Below, piece by piece: positions 55,793-64,000 of a stretch of DNA of 64,000 nt. This stretch comes from Saccharofermentans sp. (GTDB lineage: Bacteria > Bacillota > Clostridia > Saccharofermentanales > Saccharofermentanaceae): NCBI GenBank assembly GCA_024684815.1, contig JAIKWL010000029.1, positions 1 through 64,000 on the forward strand. The letters run 5' to 3'. The notes below the pieces were generated by a model. That model worked only from the letters and a program-made list of their open reading frames with translations. It was not told the DNA's origin and made no database searches. The position numbers and the translations under genes were made by a program. Within the stretch, counting starts at the first letter, position 1. Each line of letters starts with the position of its first letter.

Positions 55793-56980
55793 TTAACTCA
55801 AAAATTCCGAAACCGCAACAGCGACTTTATAAGCTGTATCTTCATTTCCCAGCAGAGCATCGTCTTCGCTGTTCGACAGATAACCGATGACAAGCTGGAA
55901 AGATTTAATAGAATCAGCGTGATTAAGTCCGGTATACATATTGGACTGTATCACTCCCAGAGAAGAAGATCCGATCGCATCTGCTACGGTATCGGCCAAT
56001 GCCTTTCCTTCTTCAGATGAAGATGAAGCGTATTTGCCGGTGGAGGGCACATATACTTTGACTCCTCTTATATCACTGTCAGGAGCGGCATCTGCGTGAA
56101 GTCTGATGAAATAATCAGCATTGTTATCGACAGCGATTTCAGCTCTTTCGATATTGGAGATGCTGACATCGTTTGATTCTCTTGTAAGAATTACTTCGGC
56201 TCCACACCTTTCAAGGTATTCTTTCATGACGATTGCATACTGAAGTGTGAGCTCATATTCTTTAATACCGCTGTTGATGCCGGTGGCGCCGGGGGTGCCG
56301 CGTTCCTTGTCGGCGGTCGTTCCGGGAATAGACTCTTCCTTATCGTAATCGTAATCTTTCTGGTGTCCCGGATCTATGACGATAACAAGACCAGTAAGAT
56401 CAGGATGATCATCTTCGACAGGTACAGGTGAAGGTGTGGGCGTAGCCGGAACGGGGGTAGGTGTATCGGTAGGGAAGACCTTGGGTTCAGGCCCCATAAT
56501 AGCTTCCAGTCCGGAAGAAGTTTCCGATGTTTCAGTTTCTGTCATACCAAACATCTCGTTGAATCTTCCGTCTATCCGTTCTTTATTGAATACATAAATG
56601 AAATATAGTGAACCTACAATTATCAATGCGATAAGTATGCCAAGAATAAAACTGTGGACATTGTCCTTTTTAGGAGCAGGCTCTTGAACTTTATTTATGG
56701 TTGCTCTTTTAGGCTTCTCCCTGACCGGTTCCTTTTTCGCCGGAGAAGCAGCTTTGCTGACCGGTTTGTTGGGTGAGGATTTTGTGCCGGGAGTCTTTTT
56801 GGCAGAAGGAGATGCTTTATGCGGTTTGTTTCTTTCTGAATATTTCTTTAAGAACTCAGATATGAATGCTTCTCTTTCGGACTGCGGAAGGGAGTGAAGC
56901 CGTTCGTAAAGAAGCTTCCGCTTTTCTTCGGGAAGCTTTGACAGTATCTGTTTAAACCTGGCGAGGTTTTCTTCGTTCAT
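55793..56980 (-). CDS. Membrane-anchored N-acetylmuramoyl-L-alanine amidase (Amidase_3)
   Basis: Peptidoglycan hydrolase that cuts the sugar-peptide bond. Residues ~1-50 are a charged helical region (ARFKQILSKLPEEKRKLLYERL), then a K/P-rich linker, one membrane helix (~115-135, FILGILIALIIVGSLYFIYVF), a P/T-rich linker, and the zinc amidase domain (~205-395): VIVIDPGHQ (first His), GIKEYELTLQYA (Glu), and FIRLHADAA (second His). 395 aa if started at ATG 56980 (GGAGG 15 bases upstream); ATG 57016 is an in-frame alternative. The helical N-terminus inside the cell is unusual for the family. Confidence 0.88.
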   Translation of the reverse strand: MNEENLARFKQILSKLPEEKRKLLYERLHSLPQSEREAFISEFLKKYSERNKPHKASPSAKKTPGTKSSPNKPVSKAASPAKKEPVREKPKRATINKVQEPAPKKDNVHSFILGILIALIIVGSLYFIYVFNKERIDGRFNEMFGMTETETSETSSGLEAIMGPEPKVFPTDTPTPVPATPTPSPVPVEDDHPDLTGLVIVIDPGHQKDYDYDKEESIPGTTADKERGTPGATGINSGIKEYELTLQYAIVMKEYLERCGAEVILTRESNDVSISNIERAEIAVDNNADYFIRLHADAAPDSDIRGVKVYVPSTGKYASSSSEEGKALADTVADAIGSSSLGVIQSNMYTGLNHADSIKSFQLVIGYLSNSEDDALLGNEDTAYKVAVAVSEFLS

Positions 56981-57073
56981 TGTGGTCCGGCCGATCCTCC
57001 GTACTGATAATATCATTATTTATCTTTGTGACAAAATCGGTGTTAACGGTTAGGAATTATTCAAAATTTAGTA

Positions 57074-57102
57074 TTGAACAATAAACAGTAGTGTGCTATA
57101 AA
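57074..57102 (+). promoter_or_regulatory. Promoter of the PadR-DUF1700 operon
   Basis: TTGAAC (57074-57079), 17-base spacer, TATAAA (57097-57102) preceded by TGC (extended -10). A GC-rich leader with GACGGCGGGG and a later CCCCGTC follows before the start codon; it could be the PadR operator, since PadR regulators often bind their own promoters. Confidence 0.75.
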
Positions 57103-57178
57103 TGATACTGACGGCGGGGCGCTAAGGAATAGGGGGCGTCCCATACCCCGTCAAATCGGAACGAAAGGGGATTTGCCA

Positions 57179-57511
57179 ATGAACAGCCAAATCAAGAAGG
57201 GCATTCTCGATTTGTGCGTGCTGGCCTTGCTCGAAAAAGGCGACAGTTACGGCTACGACCTCGCAGGTAGTCTTGCACGCAAAGTCGAAGTAGCAGACGG
57301 CACTGTTTATCCGATACTGCGTAAGCTCGCTTCTGAAGGTGTGGTGTCGACATACCTGCAAGAATCACAGAACGGGCCGCCGCGCAAATACTACCATCTC
57401 ACTGATGCAGGACGTAAAAAACTGAACATCGAACGTGAAGAATGGCTTAAGTTCTGCGGGGAAGTAAATGAAATACTTGGGCGAGAGACTGGAGGAAAAG
57501 CTGATGAATAA
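57179..57511 (+). CDS. PadR-family transcriptional regulator
   Basis: 110-aa winged-helix repressor. Typical PadR pattern: KKGILDLCVLALLEKGDSYGYDLA, TVYPILRKLASEGVV, then GPPRKYYHLTDAGRKKLNIEREEW. ATG 57179 has GAAAGGGG 9 bases upstream. Its last 8 bases overlap the DUF1700 gene start, the usual two-gene arrangement in which the DUF1700 membrane partner is repressed together with PadR. Confidence 0.93.
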   Translation: MNSQIKKGILDLCVLALLEKGDSYGYDLAGSLARKVEVADGTVYPILRKLASEGVVSTYLQESQNGPPRKYYHLTDAGRKKLNIEREEWLKFCGEVNEILGRETGGKADE

Positions 57512-58073
57512 GACCGAATATCTTAATAAGCTCAGCAATGAATTGGGGCACATGCCTTATGGTGATGTAAAAGATATCATCCAATCTATTGAAGAGCATT
57601 TTGAAGAGGGTGCCGGTGAAGGCAGAAGCGAAGATGAGATTGCTCAAAGCCTTGGCGATCCCAAGGAGTTGGCAGCAGAATTCAAGGACGGCGCTAAATT
57701 CAAGCAGATCATGAAAAAGCGCAAGATGTCTGATTCATTTAAGGGACCTGACGGACGCGGAAGGATCTTTGTAATAGTATTCAATGTGTTCGTAGGATTC
57801 TGGATGTGGCTTATCCTTCTTGCGGCTATCATTGCGGCATTTATGTTCCTGGCAGCAGATCTTGGTATCGTTGGAGTTATCGTAGCTTCGATGATCCTTG
57901 GAAAGATCACAGAGTTCCTTGTACCGTTTATCTTCCTTGTACTTACACTTGTTTGTATAGCAGTATTCCTTGTGGTCCTGGTGATCCTCGGAATCAAGTA
58001 TTACGGAAGAGGACTTAAGTCCTACATCAGATGGAACAAGAACGTATGGAATTACGGCTTGGGGGAGGACTGA
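57504..58073 (+). CDS. DUF1700-family membrane protein
   Basis: 189 aa. The N-terminal ~75 residues carry the family pattern: KTEYLNKLSNELGHMP, then EEHFEEGAGEGRSEDEIAQSLGDPKELA. About three membrane helices follow from ~105. ATG 57504 lies in an 8-base overlap with padR and has GGAGG 8 bases upstream. DUF1700 proteins usually pair with PadR regulators; some act as sensors of envelope stress, so the same is a reasonable guess here. Confidence 0.9.
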   Translation: MNKTEYLNKLSNELGHMPYGDVKDIIQSIEEHFEEGAGEGRSEDEIAQSLGDPKELAAEFKDGAKFKQIMKKRKMSDSFKGPDGRGRIFVIVFNVFVGFWMWLILLAAIIAAFMFLAADLGIVGVIVASMILGKITEFLVPFIFLVLTLVCIAVFLVVLVILGIKYYGRGLKSYIRWNKNVWNYGLGED

Positions 58074-58074
58074 T

Positions 58075-58251
58075 ATGAGTAAAGGTGATATTAAATTATT
58101 GATTACCGGTGCGGTAGCACTTTTCCTTGCTTGTTTTATGGGAATCATTACCATAGCTCTGTTTGCGATCAAGCTCGGCAGTAAGGCAATGGAATACGAC
58201 TGGAAGGGAGCTTTCGGCAACGTGACACAGTCAGAAAGTATAGAAGGTTAA
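58075..58251 (+). CDS. Small membrane protein, third gene of the PadR operon
   Basis: 58-aa protein read directly from sequence. It begins MSKGDIKLLITGAVALFLAC, has one or two membrane helices to about residue 32, then a polar tail (KLGSKAMEYDWKGAFGN). GGAGG lies before ATG 58075, one base after the DUF1700 stop, so it is surely coupled. No family recognised. Confidence 0.75.
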   Translation: MSKGDIKLLITGAVALFLACFMGIITIALFAIKLGSKAMEYDWKGAFGNVTQSESIEG

Positions 58252-58274
58252 TTATCGGTATACGGGATAGATGA

Positions 58275-58311
58275 GGGGGCTGTCTTGTGAAAGGCAGCCC
58301 CTGTTAGTTTC
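58275..58311 (+). terminator. Likely terminator of the PadR operon
   Basis: Hairpin GGGGCTG/CAGCCCC (7 bp), 12-base loop, followed by TGTTAGTTT, a weak U-tract. It lies 24 bases past the last stop codon. Confidence 0.55.
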
Positions 58312-58374
58312 AGGCAAATTTTGTGATATTGTTTTTTATATAATCTTTTGTTGAATCTTAAGCGGAGCATCTTT

Positions 58375-58530
58375 ATGGATAAAGACAGTGAACTTGAATC
58401 AAGGATCGAGGAAGTCCTTAAAGCGGAAAAAGAGAATAAGATCCCCAGGATGACAAAACGGGATTATATTATTGCTGCTGTGATAACGGCTATAGCGTTG
58501 TTAGGGATTATCGGAGGATTCTTCCTATGA
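58375..58530 (+). CDS. Short single-helix membrane protein coupled to the permease-acyltransferase gene
   Basis: 51 aa: charged N-terminal half (MDKDSELESRIEEVLKAEKE, then KIPRMTKRDY) and one C-terminal helix (IIAAVITAIALLGIIGGFFL). ATG 58375 is preferred to a start 9 codons upstream because GCGGAG precedes it. Its TGA overlaps the next start (ATGA). Tiny genes like this often precede NCS1-family nucleobase permeases, so it is probably a partner subunit. Confidence 0.7.
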   Translation: MDKDSELESRIEEVLKAEKENKIPRMTKRDYIIAAVITAIALLGIIGGFFL

Positions 58531-61187
58531 GCCGTAAGCACGACGTTAATAAAGAGATCGAAAATGAAGTGTATTGCGGGACTCTTCCGGTTCTGCCCAA
58601 AGAGAGAAAATACGGTTTTATTGATGCGCTGCTTGTCCTGTCGGGATACTGCATTGCAACCTGGAGTTACACACAGGGTTCGTATCTGGCCACGCTCGTA
58701 GGATTCAAGCAGCTGCTCATCGGAGCTTTCCTGGCCGCGATATTCATGCTCATGATATATCAGCTGCCGGTAATCATGTCAGCCAGATACGGTATCGATA
58801 TCTGGATATGGCTTAGAAGCGTTTTCGGGCCGAACGGCAACAAGATAGTCACGATTATAATAATTGTTGTTAATTTCCCTTGGTATGCAGTGTGTTGCGA
58901 ACTGTTTGCAGACTCGATGGAAAATCTTCTGGGACTGTTCGGAATACAACTGTTTAACGGAGCTCATCTTGTATTAAGCCTTTCCTGCGTCATCATCGGA
59001 ACTCTGATCGCGCTGCGCGGCGTAAGTACGATCACATGGACTACAAGGATCCTTGTTCCTTTGCTCCTTCTGGTAGGCGTAGCGGTGGTCATAGTCGGAT
59101 TTACTTCCGTCCCTATGGATGTCATATGGAACTATCAGCCTGAACTTGCAGGTGATGCCGATAGGACTGTCAATTATGTTCTCAGTATTGAAGCAAACTT
59201 TGCGTTTGTTATTACGCTTGTTGGCGGTATGGCCGAAGTCCCGAGGCTTTGCAAGTCGGAGAAGTCCGGATACTATGCAGGCGTTCTTGGTCAGGGTGCA
59301 GCGGGTTCTTTCTTTGTTGTTGTCGGTGCCGTCATGGCTATCGCGATGCAGTACGTTACAGGACAGATGGTTGATGATCCGACCCTCATGATGGCAACGT
59401 TATCTGCGCCCGTTTTAGGTCTGTCTTCGCTCCTTCTCGTTGCTTTTGCGAACATCGGAACGCAGGCAGTCGGTTCTTATATCTATGGTGTTATGCTGAA
59501 GTCGACTTTCAAGAAATCTTCTTATAAGATACTGGTCCTTGTTCTCGGCGTATATGTCGCCTTGCTCTGCGTTTGGGGTAAGATAACGGAATATTTCGGA
59601 AGTTTCCTGACGATCGGAGCTTGCGTATATGCTCCTTTGGCAGCTCTCCTTTTCGTTGATTTCTTCCTGGTAAGAAAACAGAAGATCGATCTTAAGAGCG
59701 CATATGAGCTTGAAGGTCATAATGCATACCGTTATTCCAAAGGATTCAATATAGCAGGTATTATCTGCCTTGCTTTAGGATTCGGATTTACTCTTGTTAT
59801 TTTCGATCCGATCAATGTTGTCATTCACAATAAGATACTGTTTATGCTTACGCCTACGCTGGCATCGTTCCTTTTCACGGGGATCCTTTATTATCTGCTT
59901 TGTAAGATCCCGGGAATACGGCGCTATGTGCGTAAGGACACATATGCAGGTCCGGACAAAAAGCCTTTCGACAGGGCAAAGGTGCCTCCGAGGCAGAATC
60001 TGTTCATGCTGCCGCTCATGTGGCTTTTATGTAAGATCCTTGTGTCTCCCTATAAACTTAAGGTGGATAAGATCAATATGGAAGGGATAAAGCCTCCTTT
60101 TCTTGTTTACGGATCCCACAACTCTTTCATGGATTTCTATGTAACTCCTCTTGCACTCATGCCTTACCGTGCGAATTACATCTCCGAACTTGAAGGGTTC
60201 GAGAATTTCGGTGAATGGATCTACCGTCAGGCAGGGTGTCTCGGAACCAGAAAGTTCATAAATGACCAGCATCTGATCAAGAACATCATCAGGGTAATCA
60301 AGCGCGGTGATATCATGGTTATCTATCCTGAAGCAAGATATGCCAACGTCGGTACAAATTCACATCTGACACCTTCTGTAGCCAAACTAGCAAAACTTCT
60401 TAAGGTTCCGGTCGTAACTATCAATATGCACGGCAATTATCTGCAGCAGCCTATCTGGAACCTGAAAGAGCGTAAGGGTGCAAGGCTTCATGCGGAGCTT
60501 AAATGTATCGTAAAACAGGATGAAATAGACAAAATATCAGTTGATGAGATCTTTTCGAGGATCTCAAAAGAGCTTACTTATGATGAATATAAGTATCAGC
60601 TCGAAAACAATATCGTCATTGATGATGAGTGGAGAGCGGAAGGCCTGCATTATCCTTTGTACCGGTGCAGAAAATGCGGAAGGGATTTTGCCATGACTTC
60701 ATCCGGAAGCAGGATCACTTGTAAATACTGCGGCGATTCCTATGAGATGGATGAACTGGGCCGCCTGCATTCTTCCTCGGGTGAACTGATCCATATTCCT
60801 GACTGGTATGAGTGGCAGCGTGGTTTTGTTCATGAAGAGATAAGAGATGGAAAGTATAAGCTCGATATTCCCGTAAGGATCTGGGCTTTGCCCAACAGTG
60901 TCAATTTTGTTGACTGCGGTGAGGGAAGACTTGTTCAGGATAACAGCGGTTTTTCATTAGAGTTCGATAACTACAGGACCGAAAAGCATGAGATATTGAA
61001 GTTCCCTGCAAAGTCGATGGTATCTCTTCATACCGAATATGATTACAGGGGAAAGTATGGCCCATGTGTCACGCTCTCAACTTATGACGATACATTCTTC
61101 ATCTATCCGACTAATGAGAGCCGTGAGGTTTTCAATCCGACCAAGATACAGTTTGCGACAGAGTATCTGGGCGGTCTTTACTCTTAA
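58527..61187 (+). CDS. NCS1-type nucleobase permease fused to a PlsC-like acyltransferase and a zinc ribbon
   Basis: 886-aa fusion. Residues ~25-460 look like an NCS1 (cytosine/purine/thiamine-type) permease: twelve hydrophobic segments with RSVFGPNGNKIVT (~97-109) and a GGMAEVPRLCK loop. Residues ~490-690 are a phosphate/glycerol acyltransferase: H531-N-S-F-M-D536 (HX4D), CLGTRKF (571-577) and IYPEARY (599-605). A zinc ribbon follows: C714/C717 and C732/C735. The C-terminal ~140 residues are beta-rich, unrecognised. The order is continuous in one frame with a normal ATGA start, so no assembly join is apparent. I know of no described protein with this architecture. Function is open: membrane lipid remodelling linked to nucleobase uptake is one guess. 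Confidence 0.82.
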   Translation: MSRKHDVNKEIENEVYCGTLPVLPKERKYGFIDALLVLSGYCIATWSYTQGSYLATLVGFKQLLIGAFLAAIFMLMIYQLPVIMSARYGIDIWIWLRSVFGPNGNKIVTIIIIVVNFPWYAVCCELFADSMENLLGLFGIQLFNGAHLVLSLSCVIIGTLIALRGVSTITWTTRILVPLLLLVGVAVVIVGFTSVPMDVIWNYQPELAGDADRTVNYVLSIEANFAFVITLVGGMAEVPRLCKSEKSGYYAGVLGQGAAGSFFVVVGAVMAIAMQYVTGQMVDDPTLMMATLSAPVLGLSSLLLVAFANIGTQAVGSYIYGVMLKSTFKKSSYKILVLVLGVYVALLCVWGKITEYFGSFLTIGACVYAPLAALLFVDFFLVRKQKIDLKSAYELEGHNAYRYSKGFNIAGIICLALGFGFTLVIFDPINVVIHNKILFMLTPTLASFLFTGILYYLLCKIPGIRRYVRKDTYAGPDKKPFDRAKVPPRQNLFMLPLMWLLCKILVSPYKLKVDKINMEGIKPPFLVYGSHNSFMDFYVTPLALMPYRANYISELEGFENFGEWIYRQAGCLGTRKFINDQHLIKNIIRVIKRGDIMVIYPEARYANVGTNSHLTPSVAKLAKLLKVPVVTINMHGNYLQQPIWNLKERKGARLHAELKCIVKQDEIDKISVDEIFSRISKELTYDEYKYQLENNIVIDDEWRAEGLHYPLYRCRKCGRDFAMTSSGSRITCKYCGDSYEMDELGRLHSSSGELIHIPDWYEWQRGFVHEEIRDGKYKLDIPVRIWALPNSVNFVDCGEGRLVQDNSGFSLEFDNYRTEKHEILKFPAKSMVSLHTEYDYRGKYGPCVTLSTYDDTFFIYPTNESREVFNPTKIQFATEYLGGLYS

Positions 61188-61273
61188 AAGTGCGGTTATC
61201 CTTCATATGCTCATTGGTTTTTGCTGCTTTGCGGCTGTTAAATAATGCAAAGAAAATACGGAAAAGTTATTTT

Positions 61274-61282
61274 TGCTATAAT
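61274..61282 (+). promoter_or_regulatory. Extended -10 promoter before the interrupted membrane gene
   Basis: TGCTATAAT (TG-n-TATAAT) 35 bases before the TTG start at 61317. No -35 hexamer stands out, as is usual for extended -10 promoters. Confidence 0.55.
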
Positions 61283-61316
61283 GAGTTTTATTTGATGAGA
61301 GTATGGAGAAACAGGT

Positions 61317-63560
61317 TTGAAAGATTCTGTTAAAAGCACAAAGATCATATTGATCGTTCTGGCAGTTCAGATTCTGGCTGTAGCAGGCATAGTCATGATG
61401 CCCGTGAAACAGAAACAGGAGCCTTTTTCCATGGAACTTCGCGGAGAAGAAGGAACTGCGCTTTTTCATCTGATCAGTCAAAGTGAGACTGAAGGAGTCA
61501 AAGAGTACACTAAGGAGTTTCCTCTTGAAAAAGGCGATTATAATTTTGAGGTGAAATACTCATGTTAATCTCCCAACAACCTGATCAGTATAGTTCCGGA
61601 TTCTCTTAATGATGAACATGTCGGCCGTTCAAACTGGACGATCCCGGATCCTAAAACAGATCATACGGAAATCGCAATTTCTCTGGCGCATGATGTGCCG
61701 GATGTTAAACTGGCGGTCTACTCACAGGATACAGAAGGCTTAACGGTTGAAAGTATTAAGATTATAAGGACAGATGATCTGATTTCTCCGCTTGCAGTTA
61801 AAACAGCCCGGATCGTAACATGGGTGTTTTTCTGTTTCCTTGCGGATACGTTCCTTTTCTTAATGATGCGTTATCCGGCAAAGAGAAAACAATATATTAT
61901 TTTGCTGATCGCCTCGATAGTTATGTCATTAAGCATGATATGGCCGCCTGAGTATTTGCCCGGCGGTGAAGATCTGTTTTTTCACATAAACAGGATATAC
62001 GGAATCCGCGACGGCCTTTTAAGAGGAATCCCCTGGGTTAAACTCCAACAGAACTGGTATAACGGATACGGATATGCGGTTGGTGTTTTTTTTGGTGATG
62101 CGCTCTTATACTTTCCTGCGGTCTTTAACATTGCAGGGATAGATATACATAGCGCGTTTAAGCTTTTTGTTTTTCTTATTGATCTGCTTACTGTTTTTTC
62201 CGCATATTATTGTTTTGGCAGGATGTATGATGAGAAGACCGGATGCTGTTCTGCGGTTGTTTATGGTTTTCTTCTTTTCAGATGGATAGATCTGTATCAC
62301 AGAGCAGCTATCGGAGAATTCTGTGCTATGGCTTTTCTGCCATTTTTACTCTATGCCATATATCTTCTTTGGAATGACGATTTCTCCCGGTCGCGGTTAA
62401 TGTTTGTGATCGGTTTTTCCGGGCTGCTCCAGACCCATCTGATTACCTGCGAGTTGGCGATACTTATGGTGTTTGCATTGCTTGTCGGAAATCCGCGCAG
62501 GACTTTTACAAAAAGAAGGATCATCTCGCTAACAACTTCTGCAGTGTGGGTAGTGCTGGTCAATTTAGCATTTCTTGTTCCGTTTCTGGATTTTTCTTCC
62601 CTTTGCCGTATCGCGGTAATGAACAGTTCAGAAAAAAACAGGGAGCTCTTTCTGAATCAGAATATCTCTTTCGAGCTTTATCAGCTGATAACAATTGCAG
62701 AGGCCCAGATGTTTATTGTTTTTATCCTCGGAGCAATCAGAAAGCTCATGAGCATTTATAAAAAAGAGAAAAAAAGTGAATCGTGGATACCGATGAATCT
62801 GCTTCTTATTCTTGCGGCACTGTTTATTCTGGCCGGTACTTCCATCTTCCCGTGGGAGCAGGTCATAAAGATAGGATTTCTTACCCTTCCGGTTACGAGT
62901 ATACAGTTCGTATGGCGGTTTCTGGTGATATCCGGATTATTTGCAACGCTGATCGTATGCGAATTGTTATCACGGTCATCAGTTAAGAAAAAGAGCCATA
63001 AATTGGCCGGAATGTGTCTTTTGATTGCCATGCTCCTGCCGGGTCTTATATATTCCTTCGCCGGAATGTCAAACAGATATTATTCGAGGTTATCTTTTGA
63101 ATCCGGTTCGCAGATGTCTATCTGGTGCAGTCTCGATGAATATCTCATCACGGGTACAGACCGTTCTGATTTGGCTCCTGATTATTCCGTAACAGGGGAT
63201 GTTAATATCATTTCGTATTCGAAGGACGGAACATCAGTACGTTTCACTTATGAAACAAACGAAGGCGGAACGATCGATCTTCCGGTATTCAATTATCCTT
63301 ATTACCGTGCCGAAACAGACAGTGCTCAGATGATTCCGGTAGAAGACGGCAATAACCACCGTATCCGTCTGTCACTTCCTCAGGATTCCGGGGGAACCGT
63401 ACATTTATACTTCAAAACGCCGCTGCTCTGGATCTTAGCGCTTATTGCAAGTGTTGCAAGTGTTTTAATCCTTGCCGGAATGAATATATACAAAAACCGT
63501 AAAAAGAGCGGAACAGGAGAAAAACCGGCAAAAACTGTCCCTGTCAGTCCGCAGACTTGA
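61317..63560 (+). pseudogene. Large membrane protein (PTPS-related/GT-C-like) interrupted by one in-frame TAA
   Basis: One reading frame of 748 codons broken only by TAA at 61566-61568 (codon 84). The frame continues on both sides: ...NFEVKYSC before and SPNNLISIVPDSLNDE after, then a long chain of about 11 helices. The part with YLPGGEDLFFHINRIYGIRDGLL, NWYNGYGYAVGVFFGDALLY and HRAAIGEFCAMAFLPFLLY fits the 6-pyruvoyl-tetrahydropterin-synthase-related membrane family (GT-C-like, related to YfhO). The C-terminus is extracytoplasmic. Start TTG 61317 with GGAG upstream. The downstream part could also be translated from ATG 61695. The rest is intact, so the stop is recent or an error. Confidence 0.75.
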
Positions 63561-63614
63561 TCCGCGGGAACAGGAAATAACCGTTTCTAAGATTATTAAA
63601 TCAGCTTTGAATTA

Positions 63615-64000
63615 TTACTTGGCTTCGAAATTTGTCTCCGGATCCCAGTACATGTCTTCGTGCTTGTGCATCCATTCTGAAAGGGCTTCGGTCATCTTAT
63701 GCGCATCATTGTCAAAATCTTCGCCGTGCATAGGCTCGCCGACATAGATCCTGATCTTCCTTCTGTGCAGACCGTTGAGCGGATGAGGTTTCTTGGATGA
63801 TCTGGGCCAGATCTGATATGCTCCGGCAATATAGACCGGAACCATCGGAACACCGGCCTTGATGGCAAGATATGCTGCGCCGTCCTTCATTTCGGCAAGT
63901 TTGCCGGTGTGAGATCTCGTTCCTTCAGGGAAAACGAAGCAGATATTACCTTTTTCGACTTCTTTCTTGGCCTTTATAAGACCTCTTACGGGGTTTCCGT
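63615..64000 (-). CDS. plsC: 1-acyl-sn-glycerol-3-phosphate acyltransferase, C-terminal part
   Basis: Partial gene running off the window edge on the minus strand (its 5' end is not seen). The frame includes VFPEGTRSHTG (motif III) and GVPMVPVYIAGAYQIWP (motif IV), then ends DPETNFEAK. This is a normal, single-domain PlsC in contrast to the acyltransferase part of the fusion at 58.5-61.2 kb, which lacks the EGTRS sequence. HX4D motif I lies beyond the window. Confidence 0.9.
   Translation of the reverse strand, partial: GNPVRGLIKAKKEVEKGNICFVFPEGTRSHTGKLAEMKDGAAYLAIKAGVPMVPVYIAGAYQIWPRSSKKPHPLNGLHRRKIRIYVGEPMHGEDFDNDAHKMTEALSEWMHKHEDMYWDPETNFEAK

Overview
The window looks like one contiguous stretch of chromosome from a low- to mid-GC Gram-positive anaerobe of the class Clostridia (Bacillota). 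The evidence is: AGGAGG-type ribosome sites and short intergenic gaps; an S-box (SAM-I) riboswitch before metK; RecD2, a PheB-type ACT protein, RsfS and a NadD-YqeK fusion; a 4Fe-4S aldo/keto reductase; a Firmicute-style tad locus with an FHA protein; and a one-piece tmRNA. I cannot assign a genus. I see no insertion sequence, phage gene, CRISPR array or rRNA gene.

Layout. 0-2.4 kb: tRNA-Leu(GAG) with its own promoter and terminator, an OGG-type DNA glycosylase and an RlmL-type rRNA methyltransferase (all minus). 2.8-12.5 kb: proA, rpiB, then an F-type ATP synthase operon a-c-b-[delta/alpha]-gamma-beta-epsilon, followed directly by a ferredoxin-like aldo/keto reductase. There is no separate delta gene; a delta C-terminal domain is fused to the front of alpha. 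12.5-17.6 kb (minus): a compact tad pilus/secretion operon (TadZ-like, TadA, a fused TadB-TadC, an Flp pilin of 55 aa, an FHA protein). 17.9-29.3 kb: SAM-I riboswitch and metK, recD2, comF (start codon apparently put out of frame), a MraY-like transferase, argS, M3 peptidase, RsmF-like methyltransferase, rdgB. 29.3-35.8 kb: pheB-hom-purD-nadD/yqeK-rsfS, comEA-like, birA. 36-44.6 kb: an HD-GYP protein, then on the minus strand two MATE transporters flanking a two-gene envelope module, a YidC-like/LtaS-like fusion plus a CDP-glycerol glycerophosphotransferase.

44.9-46.0 kb is a decay scar: a truncated VTC-domain gene, the tail of a CotH-like gene, and a frameshifted MATE fragment. 46-54.6 kb is accessory: a CPBP protease, tRNA-Val(CAC), a secreted cell-wall-binding-repeat protein, an alpha/beta hydrolase, a YczE-like membrane protein, a GNAT acetyltransferase and several unrecognised proteins. 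54.6-58.3 kb: tmRNA, a zinc-ribbon protein, an N-acetylmuramoyl-L-alanine amidase, and a PadR-DUF1700 regulatory pair. 58.4-64 kb: a 51-aa membrane peptide coupled to a very unusual NCS1 permease/PlsC acyltransferase/zinc-ribbon fusion, a large membrane gene interrupted by one in-frame stop codon, and the end of a plsC gene.

The most novel items are three domain fusions: delta-CTD/alpha in the ATP synthase, YidC-like/LtaS-like (lacking the insertase arginine), and NCS1/PlsC. All assignments come from reading the sequence; no database search was possible.
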